A stretch of DNA of 64,000 nucleotides from an uncultured Bacteroidales bacterium (GCA_934680015.1 CAKUSP010000005.1:1-64000), one strand, 5' to 3'; shown: positions 7,369-17,856, counted from the stretch's first letter. Notes: generated by a model from the sequence alone, not told the origin. Numbers and translations are program-made.

Positions 7369-9486
7369 TTACTCATCATCATCGGACAACTTGTATCCAC
7401 TCTTCTCTATGATATCCTTAGCCATAGCCGCAGGAACTTCAGAGTAATGGTCGAACGACATTGTGCTGGTAGCACGACCAGAAGAAAGGGTACGAAGTAT
7501 TGTCACATAACCGAACTGCTCTGCAAGAGGAACATACGCCTTTATGATACGCGCTCCGTTAGCTGTAGAGTCCATAGCAACAATCTGTCCACGACGACGG
7601 TTAAGGTCACCTACGATATCACCCATATAATCTTCTGGAGTAACAACTTCCAAATTCATAATAGGTTCGAGAAGGACAGGTTTACATTTAGGACATGCGT
7701 GACGGAATGCCATACGCGCAGCAAGTTCGAAAGAAAGCTGGTCTGAATCCACAGGGTGGAATGAACCATCGAGTAAAGTAACTTTCAAAGATTGAACTTC
7801 ATATCCTGCAAGAACACCGTTCGCCATAGCAGAACGGAATCCCTTTTCTACACAAGGTATGAATTCCTTAGGAACGTTACCACCCTTAACTTGATTTTCG
7901 AACTGTAGCCCAGTTACGCCAGGATCAGCCGGCCCGATTTCAACGATAATATCAGCGAATTTACCACGTCCACCGGTCTGTTTCTTAAAGACTTCGCGAT
8001 GTGTTGTAGTAGTGGTTATCGCCTCCTTGTAGTTTACTTGTGGTGCACCCTGGTTAATCTCTACACCGAACTCTCTACGAAGACGGTCTACGATAATATC
8101 CAGGTGAAGCTCACCCATACCGCTAATCACAGTCTGTCCAGTCTCATGGTCAGATTTAACCTGGAATGTAGGGTCTTCTTCTGCGAGTTTTGCAAGTGCA
8201 AGCCCAAGCTTGTCAAGATCACCTTGCGTCTTAGGTTCCACAGCGATACCGATCACAGGATCTGGGAACTCCATAGACTCAAGTGAAATAGGAGCGTTTT
8301 CTGCACAAATCGTATCTCCAGTCCTAAGGTCTTTAAAACCTACGGCAGCACATATATCACCAGCCTCCACAAAAGGGATAGGGTTTTGATGATTTGAGTG
8401 CATCTGATACAAACGTGCTACACGCTCTTTCTTTCCTGATCTTACATTAAGCACATACGAACCAGCTTCGAGTTTTCCTGAATATGCACGCAAGAATGCA
8501 AGACGTCCCACAAAAGGATCCGTCGCAATCTTGAATACAAGAGCACAGAATGGCTCATCAGGTGAAGGTTTACGCTCGATCTCATTACCAGTTTCAGGAT
8601 CCGTACCCTTAACGGCACCCTTATCAAGTGGAGAAGGAAGATAGCGTATTACAGCATCTAGAAGGAACTGAACACCTTTGTTCTTAAAGGACGATCCACA
8701 GCATGCGGGAACAATCTGCATTTCGATTGTACCTTTACGAAGTGCTGCTATAATCTCTTCCTTAGTCAAAGAATCTGGATCCTCAAAATACTTCTCCATA
8801 AGGGCATCATCACATTCAGCAGCTGTCTCCACGAGTTTATCGCGCCAGATAGCTACCTCATCTGCCATATCAGCAGGGACATCCTTAATTTCGTAATTTA
8901 CAAGTTCGTCTGTGGAATTGTAATAAATAGCCTTCTTATCAATTAGGTCAACAATACCTTGGAATTTATCCTCTGCTCCTATAGGAAGACAGATAGGTAC
9001 TGCTGTAGCTCCAAGTTTTGTCTTGATTTCTTCCACCACAGCGAGGAAGTCAGCTCCTACACGGTCCATCTTATTGACATAAGCAATCTTCGGAACCTTG
9101 TATTTGTCTGCCTGACGCCATACGGTCTCAGACTGAGGCTGAACACGACCTACTGCGCAGAAAGTCGCGACAGTACCATCGAGCACACGAAGTGAGCGCT
9201 CAACTTCAACAGTAAAATCTACGTGGCCGGGAGTATCTATCAAGTTAATCTGATATGTGCCTCCATCATAATGCCAGAATGCAGTTGTTGCTGCTGAAGT
9301 AATAGTGATACCGCGCTCCTGCTCTTGGACCATCCAGTCCATGGTAGCGCCGCCATCGTGAACCTCACCTATCTTATGAGTTTTCCCTGTGTAATAAAGG
9401 ATACGCTCAGAAGTGGTGGTCTTACCGGCATCGATGTGAGCCATGATACCGATATTTCTTGTGAACTTAAGATCTCTTTTAGCCAT
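7369..9486 (-). CDS. fusA: Translation elongation factor G
   Basis: A 705-aa translocase GTPase that moves tRNAs and mRNA through the ribosome after peptide transfer. The G-domain motifs are all present: AHIDAGKT (P-loop, about residues 17-24), [13 protein letters not shown] and NKMD. Domains II to V follow to the end at normal length, including GMGELHLDI and the domain IV/V segments. It lies in the order rpsL-rpsG-fusA-rpsJ with 22 and 18 bp gaps, so it is co-transcribed. It appears to be the housekeeping EF-G rather than a recycling paralogue, judging from operon context. Confidence 0.98.
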   Translation of the reverse strand: MAKRDLKFTRNIGIMAHIDAGKTTTSERILYYTGKTHKIGEVHDGGATMDWMVQEQERGITITSAATTAFWHYDGGTYQINLIDTPGHVDFTVEVERSLRVLDGTVATFCAVGRVQPQSETVWRQADKYKVPKIAYVNKMDRVGADFLAVVEEIKTKLGATAVPICLPIGAEDKFQGIVDLIDKKAIYYNSTDELVNYEIKDVPADMADEVAIWRDKLVETAAECDDALMEKYFEDPDSLTKEEIIAALRKGTIEMQIVPACCGSSFKNKGVQFLLDAVIRYLPSPLDKGAVKGTDPETGNEIERKPSPDEPFCALVFKIATDPFVGRLAFLRAYSGKLEAGSYVLNVRSGKKERVARLYQMHSNHQNPIPFVEAGDICAAVGFKDLRTGDTICAENAPISLESMEFPDPVIGIAVEPKTQGDLDKLGLALAKLAEEDPTFQVKSDHETGQTVISGMGELHLDIIVDRLRREFGVEINQGAPQVNYKEAITTTTTHREVFKKQTGGRGKFADIIVEIGPADPGVTGLQFENQVKGGNVPKEFIPCVEKGFRSAMANGVLAGYEVQSLKVTLLDGSFHPVDSDQLSFELAARMAFRHACPKCKPVLLEPIMNLEVVTPEDYMGDIVGDLNRRRGQIVAMDSTANGARIIKAYVPLAEQFGYVTILRTLSSGRATSTMSFDHYSEVPAAMAKDIIEKSGYKLSDDDE

Positions 9487-9508
9487 TGAATACTAACTAC
9501 TAACTAAA

Positions 9509-9985
9509 TTAAAAACGGAAGTGTGCAAATGCCTTGTTAGCCTCTGCCATCTTGTGCATATCTTCTTTACGCTTGTATGCACCACCTTCGTTATTGTAGG
9601 CTGCAACGATCTCTGCGCACAATTTTTCTGCCATAGAGTGGCCTGAACGTTTACGAGCGAAAACGATAAGGTTCTTCATGGAAAGGGACACCTTTCTTTC
9701 AGGACGCAACTCTGTAGGCACCTGGAAGTTAGCACCACCAATACGACGTGACTTAACCTCAATTTGAGGAGTTACGTTCTCGAGTGCCTTCCTCCAAATA
9801 TCTAGAGGAGCCTTGTCAGAATCTTTCATCTTCTCGCCTACCATATCAATGGCATCGTAAAAAATTGAATACGCGATACTCTTCTTCCCCTGCAACATAA
9901 GATTGTTCACGAAACGAGTAACCTCAACATCGTGAAACTTAGGATCAGGAAGTAGAATCCTCTTTTTAGGCTTCGATTTTCTCAT
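9509..9985 (-). CDS. rpsG: 30S ribosomal protein S7
   Basis: A 158-aa S7 ([45 protein letters not shown]), the primary assembly protein that binds the 3' domain of 16S rRNA. Length and motifs are normal. It is second gene of the str operon, 39 bp after rpsL and 22 bp before fusA. Confidence 0.98.
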   Translation of the reverse strand: MRKSKPKKRILLPDPKFHDVEVTRFVNNLMLQGKKSIAYSIFYDAIDMVGEKMKDSDKAPLDIWRKALENVTPQIEVKSRRIGGANFQVPTELRPERKVSLSMKNLIVFARKRSGHSMAEKLCAEIVAAYNNEGGAYKRKEDMHKMAEANKAFAHFRF

Positions 9986-10024
9986 TTTTCTAAAAAATTA
10001 AAGATTAAAAACCATCCTTCTCGA

Positions 10025-10399
<375 letters not shown>

Positions 10400-10421
10400 A
10401 AATAATTGTTAATAAAAATGT

Positions 10422-10452
10422 TTTTACCCCCAAAATTGGGGCTGCAAATATA
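10422..10452 (-). promoter_or_regulatory. str operon promoter -7 box and leader hairpin
   Basis: TATATTTG (complement of 10445-10452) fits TAnnTTTG. The short leader holds a small hairpin, CCCC/GGGG at about 10431-10441, before the rpsL start. No known ribosomal leader structure was recognised. Confidence 0.5.
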
Positions 10453-10470
10453 AGAATAATTTTTTATTTT

Positions 10471-12102
10471 CTATCTATAATTCACAAACTCCACATCTTT
10501 TTTGCTCTTTTCAGCATAATATTCATCGACACAAGCCTTTGCAAGTGCTGATTTTACTCCTTGTTCATTTCCTTCACGGGCATATGCAATGGCAGCAATA
10601 TAAGCATCGCGAGGGGTATCGCAAGTAGCCTTTTCCACAGCCTTTTCTATCTGTCCATCAAGAATATAAGCTAGAACCTCATTAGTACTGCCACTTCCCG
10701 TAAGCATTTTCACGGCCTCAGTATACTTTCCTTCAAGAATAAGCAAGGTTCCTAGATTCCTATGCGCATAAGAATTACCTGAACGTAAAAAGTACTTACG
10801 AGCGTCTTCATAATTTTCTTTTCGCAACTCCACAACGCCCTTTGCATTAAGCACATCAGCATCCTCTCCTACATTTGCAAGATATGTTAAAGCCACATCG
10901 TTTTTATTTTCATCTAACGCAATCATCGCTAAATTATAATATGCCGTCTGTGAGAGAAATCTTTGAGATGCATATCTATAATAGAATTTTTTCAGGCCCA
11001 TATCGTCCACTATTGAGGCCAGGTGCAACACTTCTGGTTCACTTAACAAGGACAAATGTTTATCTGCCAATTCCAAAAGTTCTGCATCTGAATAGCCAAT
11101 ATGCTCAGCATTCACTACAAATGTAGCACGCCTCAAACTTGGGAACACCTCTGTTTTTAGTTCATTATATATGAATGATAGATTCTTCATCTCCGACTCA
11201 CGAACAGCAGGATCCGAATACATGGATAAAACTCTGAGAATTAAATCCTTTTCAGGAATATCTGAATTCTCTAATGCTTCTTTAAATCCTTCCCAATCCT
11301 GTCCTACGCTCTTTATGGCCATAGAATCTGCTTCCATATTTCCAGCCATGTCCTTCCAAGCATTAACAGCAGCATCGGCTCGCTTATCTGAAAGTTCGGC
11401 ATTATACTTCTGGCCTCCCTCTGGAGATGCATATGCCACGATCTGTGTACCGGTTACCTTATATCTGTCATCTTCCTTAATATCTGAAAGATATGACTTA
11501 TAAACAGATACAGCATTTCTATTATGGGTATTGGATTTTACTGAAGATGAATTCACATCAAAAAGGATACTGGTTTCAGTACTATGGTGAGTAACACGCT
11601 CATATCCGTCGGGTTTATATTCATACTCTCCGCTTACCTGAACAAGACGATAAGTAGCATTGCATCCATCAGCAACCTTTATAGGAGAAAGAGTAAGTTT
11701 CTTGTCCCCATATATTATGGTAGGACGAAGTTCCAAGCGACACTGTTCCATACCTGGAAGAAAATCAAAAGAAATGATCTCTCTATGCGATATCCCCTTA
11801 ACAGGAACGACTTTATAATTAGCCATTATCTTCTCTCCCTGATAGATAAAAGGCTTTCCTGTACGCTGTTGTCCATCGCCATACACGAGCACTGGAGTCA
11901 TAACCATCATGGTGCGCTGATCAAAATAGCCTTCGGGGAATGTCATCGTGACATTTGCCTCTATCTTGTTATTCTTTACCACAAGAACTTCAGGAGAAGA
12001 TTTAACCACTATCTCTTTCACTTCCCTTTTCATCTGGCCCTGTGGGGTGGCGCATCCTGCCACGAGTAATATCAGCGCCGTTAAAATTCCGATTTTTTTC
12101 AT
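10471..12102 (-). CDS. OmpA-like/TPR outer-membrane lipoprotein
   Basis: A 543-aa protein with lipoprotein signal MKKIGILTALILLVAGC. Residues about 20-190 form a beta-rich domain. Residues about 195-270 resemble an OmpA-like peptidoglycan-associated fold (ILFDVNSSSVK..., IVAYASPEGG..YNAELSDKRADAA). The C-terminal about 200 residues carry TPR-like helices (YYNLAMIALDENKNDVALTYL, ARKYFLRSGNSYAHRNLGTLLILEGKYTEAVKML). Proteins of this build are common in Bacteroidetes and likely tether the outer membrane to peptidoglycan, but their exact role is unknown. It is transcribed divergently from the sigma-54 activator gene, with its own -7 box TATATTTG at 12128-12135. Confidence 0.8.
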   Translation of the reverse strand: MKKIGILTALILLVAGCATPQGQMKREVKEIVVKSSPEVLVVKNNKIEANVTMTFPEGYFDQRTMMVMTPVLVYGDGQQRTGKPFIYQGEKIMANYKVVPVKGISHREIISFDFLPGMEQCRLELRPTIIYGDKKLTLSPIKVADGCNATYRLVQVSGEYEYKPDGYERVTHHSTETSILFDVNSSSVKSNTHNRNAVSVYKSYLSDIKEDDRYKVTGTQIVAYASPEGGQKYNAELSDKRADAAVNAWKDMAGNMEADSMAIKSVGQDWEGFKEALENSDIPEKDLILRVLSMYSDPAVRESEMKNLSFIYNELKTEVFPSLRRATFVVNAEHIGYSDAELLELADKHLSLLSEPEVLHLASIVDDMGLKKFYYRYASQRFLSQTAYYNLAMIALDENKNDVALTYLANVGEDADVLNAKGVVELRKENYEDARKYFLRSGNSYAHRNLGTLLILEGKYTEAVKMLTGSGSTNEVLAYILDGQIEKAVEKATCDTPRDAYIAAIAYAREGNEQGVKSALAKACVDEYYAEKSKKDVEFVNYR

Positions 12103-12127
12103 TGTTTAAACTTTTCAACTATTCGCG

Positions 12128-12135
12128 CAAATATA
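12128..12135 (-). promoter_or_regulatory. -7 box for the OmpA/TPR lipoprotein gene
   Basis: TATATTTG on the minus strand, 25 bp before the ATG at 12102, matches TAnnTTTG. Confidence 0.55.
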
Positions 12136-12192
12136 CGCTATACTGACCAAAATTCCAATTTGGCGAGATTTTCCGCTAATCGTTTTTTTTAC

Positions 12193-12200
12193 TAACTTTG
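12193..12200 (+). promoter_or_regulatory. -7 box of the sigma-54 activator; implies a near-leaderless mRNA
   Basis: TAACTTTG matches TAnnTTTG and ends 6 nt before the ATG at 12207. Transcription would begin within a few bases of the start codon. Confidence 0.55.
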
Positions 12201-12206
12201 CTCGAT

Positions 12207-13397
12207 ATGGATAGCCAAGAACTACAACGTATTAAAAATAGATATGATATAATAGGCAACAATGCCGGCCTTAACTATGCTTTAGAGACTGCATTAGCGG
12301 TAGCCCCGAGCGATCTTACCGTCCTAGTTAGCGGAGAGAGTGGCGTAGGAAAAGATGTGATTTCCCGCATTATTCACGACTATTCACGAAGGAAAACAGG
12401 CCCCTACCTTGCGATAAACTGTGGGGCAATACCTTCTGGAACCATAAATGCAGAATTATTCGGGCACGAAAAGGGGTCTTTCACAGGAGCCATAGCAACG
12501 CGTAAAGGTTATTTCGAAGAAGCTGATGGCGGCACACTCTTTCTAGACGAAATAGGTGAATTACCTAAAGACACACAAGCCCTACTGCTACGTGTGCTTC
12601 AAGATGGAGAATACATGAAAGTAGGCTCTTCTAAAATAGAGAAAACTAATGTCAGAGTAGTCTGTGCGACAAACGCCAATCTTGCGCACGCTGTAGCTGA
12701 AGGGAAGTTCCGCGAAGACCTTTATTATAGGCTTAACGCCATACAGATTAATCTGCCCGCACTTCGTGATAGAAAAGACGATATCTATTTGCTATTTAGA
12801 AAATTCACCTATGACTTTTCTCAAAAAAGCGGACTCTGCAAAATAGCTCTTTCTCACGATGGTATCACAGCCCTGCAGGACTATCGTTGGCCAGGAAACA
12901 TTAGACAATTAAAGAACTTCACAGAAGCTCTAACCGTATTGGAATCAGAGCCGATATCGGGACACACAGACAGAATTGAACTCTCTGCGGATAAAGTAAA
13001 GGCTCACCTTCCCCAAGAATTTGACTCTCTTCTTCCATCCATCTCTTCAACAAAGGATAGCAATGCTTCGGAAATAAGTGGAGAGGATATGAGAGCCATT
13101 ATCAAAGCAATATTTGACCTAAAGCAAGAGGTAGACCGACTAAGGCGAATGGTCGAAGAGAAGCCACGAGAAGTAGAAGCCATATCATCACAACGAAATA
13201 ATGACGATGCTGATTGGCAAGATAATCTTCAAGAAACGGCGCCTGCGCCGACCTATTCTTTAAAGCAAAGTACAGATAGCCTGTACAAGCAGGCATTAGA
13301 CAAATACAACGGAAAAGTCAAGCCGGCAGCAGCCGAATTAGGCGTTTCTGAAAGAACACTTTACCGTTGGTTAGATAAACAGAAAAACAATGCGTAA
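12207..13397 (+). CDS. Sigma-54-dependent transcriptional activator, Fis family
   Basis: A 396-aa enhancer-binding protein that hydrolyses ATP to open sigma-54 promoters. It has a central AAA+ domain: Walker A GESGVGKD (43-50), the sigma-54 contact loop as GSFTGA (a common variant of GAFTGA), Walker B GTLFLDEIGELP, and arginine finger FREDLYYRLN. It ends in a Fis-type helix-turn-helix (KPAAAELGVSERTLYRWLD). There is no receiver or GAF domain at the N-terminus, so activity must be controlled otherwise. I choose the ATG at 12207: a TTG at 12198 overlaps the -7 promoter box, and no later Met precedes the AAA+ core. It overlaps lptE by 8 bp and is the first gene of a cluster through secG. Confidence 0.93.
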   Translation: MDSQELQRIKNRYDIIGNNAGLNYALETALAVAPSDLTVLVSGESGVGKDVISRIIHDYSRRKTGPYLAINCGAIPSGTINAELFGHEKGSFTGAIATRKGYFEEADGGTLFLDEIGELPKDTQALLLRVLQDGEYMKVGSSKIEKTNVRVVCATNANLAHAVAEGKFREDLYYRLNAIQINLPALRDRKDDIYLLFRKFTYDFSQKSGLCKIALSHDGITALQDYRWPGNIRQLKNFTEALTVLESEPISGHTDRIELSADKVKAHLPQEFDSLLPSISSTKDSNASEISGEDMRAIIKAIFDLKQEVDRLRRMVEEKPREVEAISSQRNNDDADWQDNLQETAPAPTYSLKQSTDSLYKQALDKYNGKVKPAAAELGVSERTLYRWLDKQKNNA

Positions 13398-13893
13398 TAA
13401 AATTCTAATTTATATTATAGCATTAGTATGCGTGGTATCGTGTGGTATCTATTCTTTTTCAGGGACATCCATACAGAGTGACGTAAAAACTATTACCATT
13501 AATTATTTTGACTATAAGGCTCTTAAAGTCAATCCTACCTTAAGCAATGACCTAACAGAAGCACTGAGGAATCAATTTAGGAAAATGACTAACCTTGAGC
13601 AAGTAGACATGGATGGAGACTTGGAAATAACAGGGGAGATAACGAATTACGATGTTAAAGCCACTGCTATAACGGCAGGAGATGTCGCTTCGCAAAACCG
13701 CCTCACAGTCAGCGTTAAAGTATCCTTTGTGAACAGAAAACACCCAGAAGACGACTTTACGAACAAAAGTTTTTCAGCATATTCCGATTTCGACGCTACT
13801 AATTCACTAGATGCTGTAGAATCGACTCTCGTGTCTGAGATTATAGAAAAATTAGTGGATGACATTTTTAATGCAAGTGTGGCGCAATGGTAA
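13390..13893 (+). CDS. lptE: LptE-family LPS-assembly lipoprotein
   Basis: A 167-aa lipoprotein with signal MRNKILIYIIALVCVVSC and the LptE pattern GIYSFSGTSI, then TITINYFDYKA and TEALRNQF. LptE plugs the LptD beta-barrel and helps deliver LPS to the outer leaflet. It overlaps the upstream sigma-54 activator by 8 bp and the downstream gene by 7 bp, so translation is coupled. The order EBP-lptE-TPR-secG is, from memory, common in Bacteroidales. Confidence 0.85.
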   Translation: MRNKILIYIIALVCVVSCGIYSFSGTSIQSDVKTITINYFDYKALKVNPTLSNDLTEALRNQFRKMTNLEQVDMDGDLEITGEITNYDVKATAITAGDVASQNRLTVSVKVSFVNRKHPEDDFTNKSFSAYSDFDATNSLDAVESTLVSEIIEKLVDDIFNASVAQW

Positions 13894-14459
13894 AAACACG
13901 TAAAGACATGATTAAGCTCGACTCCTTGAATCTAGAAGAACTTTCTGGGGTGGTCAGCATATATCCATGGTTCGCAGGAGCACGAATAGAGCTATGCAGA
14001 AGAATGGCTGCTCTAGGAGATGAAACATGGAGCATAGACAAATACGCTCTGCAGGCATTATATGTTCCATCCAGAAAAAAAATATATGAGATTCTTAAAC
14101 GCAAAGCTTCCCATAAGATAGAGACTGAAAGTTCATCACCTACCCCGTCCAAACAAAGCCGACAAATTTATGTCATAGGAGGCGACTACTTTTCTGCCGA
14201 GCAATACGCGCAAGCGAAAAAAGCAGAAGATAACATCTTCGCTTCTTTCATTAGTAATGCCATAGAAAATAGCAAAACCACACCTAGCACTTTTGTTGAA
14301 AGTTCAGATTCGGTGGATTTTTGCACCGAAGAATTGGCAAAAGTCTATCTGGAACAAGGTTATCCAGACAAGGCCAAACAGATTTATTCAAAACTAAGTT
14401 TGCTAATCCCAGAAAAAAGTATTTACTTTGCATCCCTTATTGAAAAAATAGATAAATAA
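13887..14459 (+). CDS. Conserved hypothetical protein with C-terminal TPR-like helices
   Basis: A 190-aa cytosolic-looking protein with no signal peptide. The N-terminal half (LEELSGVVSIYPWFAGARIELCRRMAA) is helical. The C-terminus ends in a TPR-like unit (TEELAKVYLEQGYPDKAKQIYSKLSLLIPEKSIYFASLI). A protein of this kind is, from memory, regularly found between lptE and secG in Bacteroidales, but its function is unknown to me. It overlaps lptE by 7 bp and lies 2 bp before secG. A shorter start at the ATG at 13908 (MIKLDSLN) is possible. Confidence 0.7.
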   Translation: MVKTRKDMIKLDSLNLEELSGVVSIYPWFAGARIELCRRMAALGDETWSIDKYALQALYVPSRKKIYEILKRKASHKIETESSSPTPSKQSRQIYVIGGDYFSAEQYAQAKKAEDNIFASFISNAIENSKTTPSTFVESSDSVDFCTEELAKVYLEQGYPDKAKQIYSKLSLLIPEKSIYFASLIEKIDK

Positions 14460-14461
14460 AT

Positions 14462-14803
14462 ATGAACGCATTATTCACAACATTAGTCGTGCTTATCATT
14501 ATCGCAAGCCTCCTTCTTATATTGGTGGTATTGCTTCAAAATGGTAAGGGGGACGGCATGGCCAGTAATTTTGTAGCTGGTAACCAGACGTTTGGCGTGC
14601 GTCAAACCGCTGATATCCTAGAAAAAATAACTTGGGGACTCGTTTGTTTTATAGCCGTCGTTTCCATCATCGCATCATTCACTACGAACACTAAATCTTC
14701 TGATGGAGATTTTACAAATAAGATGGAAAATGTAGTTGAACAGCCAGAATTTCCTATAGCTCCTGTTCAGCAGGAATCTCCTAACCAGGATACTAACGAA
14801 TAA
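14462..14803 (+). CDS. secG: Preprotein translocase subunit SecG
   Basis: A 113-aa inner-membrane protein with two TM helices (about residues 3-25 and 58-78) joined by the SecG signature LLQNGKGDGMASNF..GNQTFGVRQTADILEKITW. It assists SecYE/SecA in protein export. A polar tail of about 35 residues, rich in Asp, Glu and Gln, follows. It is the last gene of the cluster and converges on comF, 7 bp away. Confidence 0.95.
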   Translation: MNALFTTLVVLIIIASLLLILVVLLQNGKGDGMASNFVAGNQTFGVRQTADILEKITWGLVCFIAVVSIIASFTTNTKSSDGDFTNKMENVVEQPEFPIAPVQQESPNQDTNE

Positions 14804-14810
14804 TATACTC

Positions 14811-15566
14811 TTATTCGACACAAGCTATTGTAGCGACACTTATACGAATCGTTCTTTTAAGAGCGGTTCGTATTGTTTTATGGCATTCCGCTAAAGTGGA
14901 GCCTGTGGTAAATACATCATCGACTAACAAGATGTGTTTCACTTGCGCAATTTCACCGATATACCGCTGGACGACTTCAAAAGACCCTGAAATGTTAGCA
15001 TGTCTAAGAGTTGTATCCACCTTTACCTGACTTATGGTGTATTTCCTTTTTCTCAGAAAATGCTTATTTACCTTTATTCCCCACAAAGCTCCTAATCTAA
15101 AGGCTATTACTTCCGCCTGATTATATCCCCTACGGAAACGCCGTCTTCGGTGTACAGGAACAGGTATTATCATATCTACATCTGCTAGCCAGGGAGTGCG
15201 TCTTATCATATAAAAAAGTCTTTCTGCGATATACTTACCTACTGGAATATTACCATTGTACTTCAAAGCCCAAGGTATATGTGAATACATCGAGCCACTT
15301 TGATAACGCATCAATGCTATGGCCCACTGATAAGGCATATAATCATCTGGCATTATCTGCGAAAGGCGTTCGTTATAAAAATCGGCCATACGATTATGTC
15401 TCGTCAGTTCAAAATGAGTATAAGGAAAATTCATTTCGCAAGGCAGACAAATATGTGACTCTTGTAAATTCAAAGGTCTGCCACAGACTACACACACTCG
15501 CGGCAGCACTAAGTCAAATGCCGCCCTGAAATAGTTCCCAAGTTTAAGTCTAGACAAGTATTTCAC
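14811..15566 (-). CDS. comF: ComF-family phosphoribosyltransferase-like protein
   Basis: A 251-aa ComF protein: N-terminal zinc-binding motif CVVCGRP...HICLPCEMNF, then a type I PRTase fold with RRRFRRGYNQAEVIA and the PRPP loop ILLVDDVFTTGSTLAEC. ComF proteins act in DNA uptake in competent bacteria; the role in Bacteroidota is unclear. The start is GTG at 15566 (MKYLSRLKL), since the ATG two bases upstream is followed at once by a stop. A conserved motif shared with the BaiN-like gene lies 29 nt upstream. Confidence 0.88.
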   Translation of the reverse strand: MKYLSRLKLGNYFRAAFDLVLPRVCVVCGRPLNLQESHICLPCEMNFPYTHFELTRHNRMADFYNERLSQIMPDDYMPYQWAIALMRYQSGSMYSHIPWALKYNGNIPVGKYIAERLFYMIRRTPWLADVDMIIPVPVHRRRRFRRGYNQAEVIAFRLGALWGIKVNKHFLRKRKYTISQVKVDTTLRHANISGSFEVVQRYIGEIAQVKHILLVDDVFTTGSTLAECHKTIRTALKRTIRISVATIACVE

Positions 15567-15595
15567 ATAAATTAATCTAAATAAAAATTTTTAGT

Positions 15596-15629
15596 AAGTA
15601 AGCATTAAAAACAAGTTGGTAAAAATTTA
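15596..15629 (-). promoter_or_regulatory. Shared upstream motif, copy A (before comF)
   Basis: On the minus strand, TTTACCAACTTG and TTTTTAATGCTTACTT, 29 nt before the comF start. The same sequence, 3 nt shorter in its T-run, stands 32 nt before the BaiN-like gene (21766-21796). It is probably a promoter or operator element; no TAnnTTTG box is present in the gap to the start codon. Confidence 0.5.
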
Positions 15630-15696
15630 TAGTAGATTTTCGAGGATATCGACCGAAAAACGCACAAAGTTTATCAATTTATTTTTTATGGATTAC

Positions 15697-16443
15697 TTAA
15701 TAGGACATTCCGCCACAACAATGAATAACTTGGCCCGTAACATAAGAAGATAAGTCGCTCGCTAAAAACAGCGCCACATTTGCGACTTCTTCAGGAGTTC
15801 CGCAACGTTTAAGAGGAATGGTTTTAGCCCACTCGGCACGCAGTTCCTCTGGAAGCGAGGCGGTCATGTCCGTATCGATAAATCCTGGCGCGATACAATT
15901 GGCACGAACTCCACGAGAGCCGACCTCTTTAGCCACAGAAGTGCTAAGTGCTATAATTCCAGCCTTGGAAGCGGCATAATTGGCCTGTCCAGCATTACCT
16001 GCAATGCCGACAACTGAGGAAAGCGATATTATGCTGCCGCTTCGCTGACGCAGCATCTGTGGCACCACCGCATGCGTAAAGTTAAATGCCGACTTTAGAT
16101 TACCATTGATCACGGCATCCCACTGCTCCTCGCTCATTCTTAAAAGAAGCGTGTCTCGAGTAATCCCCGCGTTATTTACTAAAATATCTATCCGCCCGAA
16201 CTCTTCAATCACCTGTTTTACAAGCTCATGCGCAGATTCGAAATTCGAAGCATCCGACGCATACGCACTTACTTTCTTTCCATATTGGGCCAATTCTTTC
16301 TCCGTAGCATCTGCCGCTGCCTTATTCGACAAATAAGTAAAAGCCACGTCTGCCCCTTCTTGGGCAAATCTTAAAGCAATCGCCTTCCCTATACCTCGCG
16401 AACCACCTGTCACGAGAGCAATTTTTCCATCCAATAGTCCCAT
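15697..16443 (-). CDS. fabG: 3-oxoacyl-[acyl-carrier-protein] reductase
   Basis: A 248-aa short-chain dehydrogenase that reduces 3-oxoacyl-ACP with NADPH in fatty acid elongation. Cofactor motif TGGSRGIG (about 13-20), NNAG, catalytic Ser in SLSSVVG, and YAASKAG (Tyr-Lys) are all intact, and length is normal. The closing GGMSY* is close to the typical FabG end GGMxM. It begins 2 bp after the stop of the aminopeptidase gene and is probably co-transcribed with it. Confidence 0.93.
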   Translation of the reverse strand: MGLLDGKIALVTGGSRGIGKAIALRFAQEGADVAFTYLSNKAAADATEKELAQYGKKVSAYASDASNFESAHELVKQVIEEFGRIDILVNNAGITRDTLLLRMSEEQWDAVINGNLKSAFNFTHAVVPQMLRQRSGSIISLSSVVGIAGNAGQANYAASKAGIIALSTSVAKEVGSRGVRANCIAPGFIDTDMTASLPEELRAEWAKTIPLKRCGTPEEVANVALFLASDLSSYVTGQVIHCCGGMSY

Positions 16444-16445
16444 AA

Positions 16446-17852
16446 TTATCTGTTATTCATAGCATTTTCCACTTCCTTCGGAGTTATGGCCAAGCGTTCC
16501 CCACCAAGCCTTCGCGCTCCGTTTTCAGTTACCAAGACATCGTCCTCGAGACGGATTCCTCCGAAATCATAATAATCTTTCAGCCTTTCATAATCTATTT
16601 CGCCTATGCCAATTCCTTCGTTTTTCCATTTCTCGATAAGTGCCGGAATGAAATAAATACCTGGTTCATCGGTAATTACATTCCCCTGTTTAAGACGGCG
16701 TGCCATACGAAGGCTTCCAAGACCGAGTTGAGAACTGCGGTGCTGGTCCTCGTCATAGCCGACCAAATCCTCGCCATAATCTTCCATATCATGGACATCG
16801 AGCCCCATATTATGTCCAAGTCCATGTGGCATAAACAGACCAGCATATCCATTGGCAACCATCTCCACAGGATCTCCGTGAACCAAGCCAAGTTCCCCAA
16901 GCCGCTTGAGCATATGTTCACACACGGCGATATGAACGTCCCGATAAGCGACACCAGGCTTTATAAGGCTGAAAGCCATATTATTACACTCACATACTAT
17001 TTGATAAATATCTTTTTGTTTATTAGTATAATATCCCCCCGTCGGGTATGTGCGGGTAAAATCCGAAGCATAATGCTCATTACTTTCCACCCCGGCATCG
17101 ATTACTAGTAGTTTCCCAGGCTCTATTCTTTTTGCGTGGCTATGACAGTGAAATACTTCTCCATGCTGAGTTAAAATAGTGGCAAAGCTAACGCCCCATC
17201 CCTTTGAAAGCGAATAGCCCTCCATTTCTCCCACTATATCCTGTTCTATCACTCCTGTCCTTATAGCATTTCGGGCGATGGTGTGCATCTGCTGCCCGAG
17301 TATACATGCAGAGTCTATCAACTCTATTTCCTGCGCATCTTTTACCAATCGCATATCTATAAGCGACTTGACTAAAGGTAGAGAAGCATCTGCACAGCCT
17401 TTCTTTCCTTGACTAAAACACTGCGAAGGTTTGATTCCTACTAATGATGCGATAAGCTCGGCGTTATAGTTTCGAGAAGCAGGTACGAAGTGTATTTTCC
17501 TGCCTGCGACATATTTGGCCAATTCAGAATAGGATGCAGTATTTTCTATTCCACTTTGTTCGGCATAATCCTTAACGGATGGAGTAGGACCATTCCATAT
17601 TATATCGTCAATATCTGGATCGTCTCCGAAAAGAGTCGTCTTACCATTCTCTAAATCAATTATTGCGGCAAGACGAGGCTCATCTATACCGAACAAGTAG
17701 AGCCAAGTACTATCTTGTCTCCACTTATAGCAGTTATCTCGGTACTGCGCCGCAGAATCTACATTACCGATAAATAGAGCGACGCCATTCTCGCCGGAAA
17801 GTCTTTTTAGAAGTTCCGTGCGACGTTTAATATATGTTTCCTTACTAAGCAT
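16446..17852 (-). CDS. pepP: Xaa-Pro aminopeptidase (aminopeptidase P family, M24B)
   Basis: A 468-aa enzyme that removes N-terminal residues before proline, using two metal ions. The N-terminal half is the aminopeptidase-P N-domain (RRTELLKRLSGENGVALFIGN..., YLFGIDEPRLAAIID). The C-terminal pita-bread domain has the ligands Asp-Asp in VIDAGVESNEHYASDFTRTYP, His in PHGLGHNMGLDVHD, Glu in ITDEPGIYF and Glu in GIRLEDDVLVT. It seems active and cytosolic. Its -7 box TAACTTTG ends only 4 nt before the ATG, so the mRNA is probably leaderless. Confidence 0.93.
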   Translation of the reverse strand: MLSKETYIKRRTELLKRLSGENGVALFIGNVDSAAQYRDNCYKWRQDSTWLYLFGIDEPRLAAIIDLENGKTTLFGDDPDIDDIIWNGPTPSVKDYAEQSGIENTASYSELAKYVAGRKIHFVPASRNYNAELIASLVGIKPSQCFSQGKKGCADASLPLVKSLIDMRLVKDAQEIELIDSACILGQQMHTIARNAIRTGVIEQDIVGEMEGYSLSKGWGVSFATILTQHGEVFHCHSHAKRIEPGKLLVIDAGVESNEHYASDFTRTYPTGGYYTNKQKDIYQIVCECNNMAFSLIKPGVAYRDVHIAVCEHMLKRLGELGLVHGDPVEMVANGYAGLFMPHGLGHNMGLDVHDMEDYGEDLVGYDEDQHRSSQLGLGSLRMARRLKQGNVITDEPGIYFIPALIEKWKNEGIGIGEIDYERLKDYYDFGGIRLEDDVLVTENGARRLGGERLAITPKEVENAMNNR

Positions 17853-17856
17853 ACCG

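Noticed and set aside
7342..9195. Several plus-strand frames of 70-130 codons across fusA
   Set aside because: They are antisense to a highly conserved gene and have no recognisable motifs.
12198..12206. TTG at 12198 as start of the sigma-54 activator
   Set aside because: It lies within the -7 promoter element TAACTTTG, upstream of the likely transcription start. The ATG at 12207 is used.
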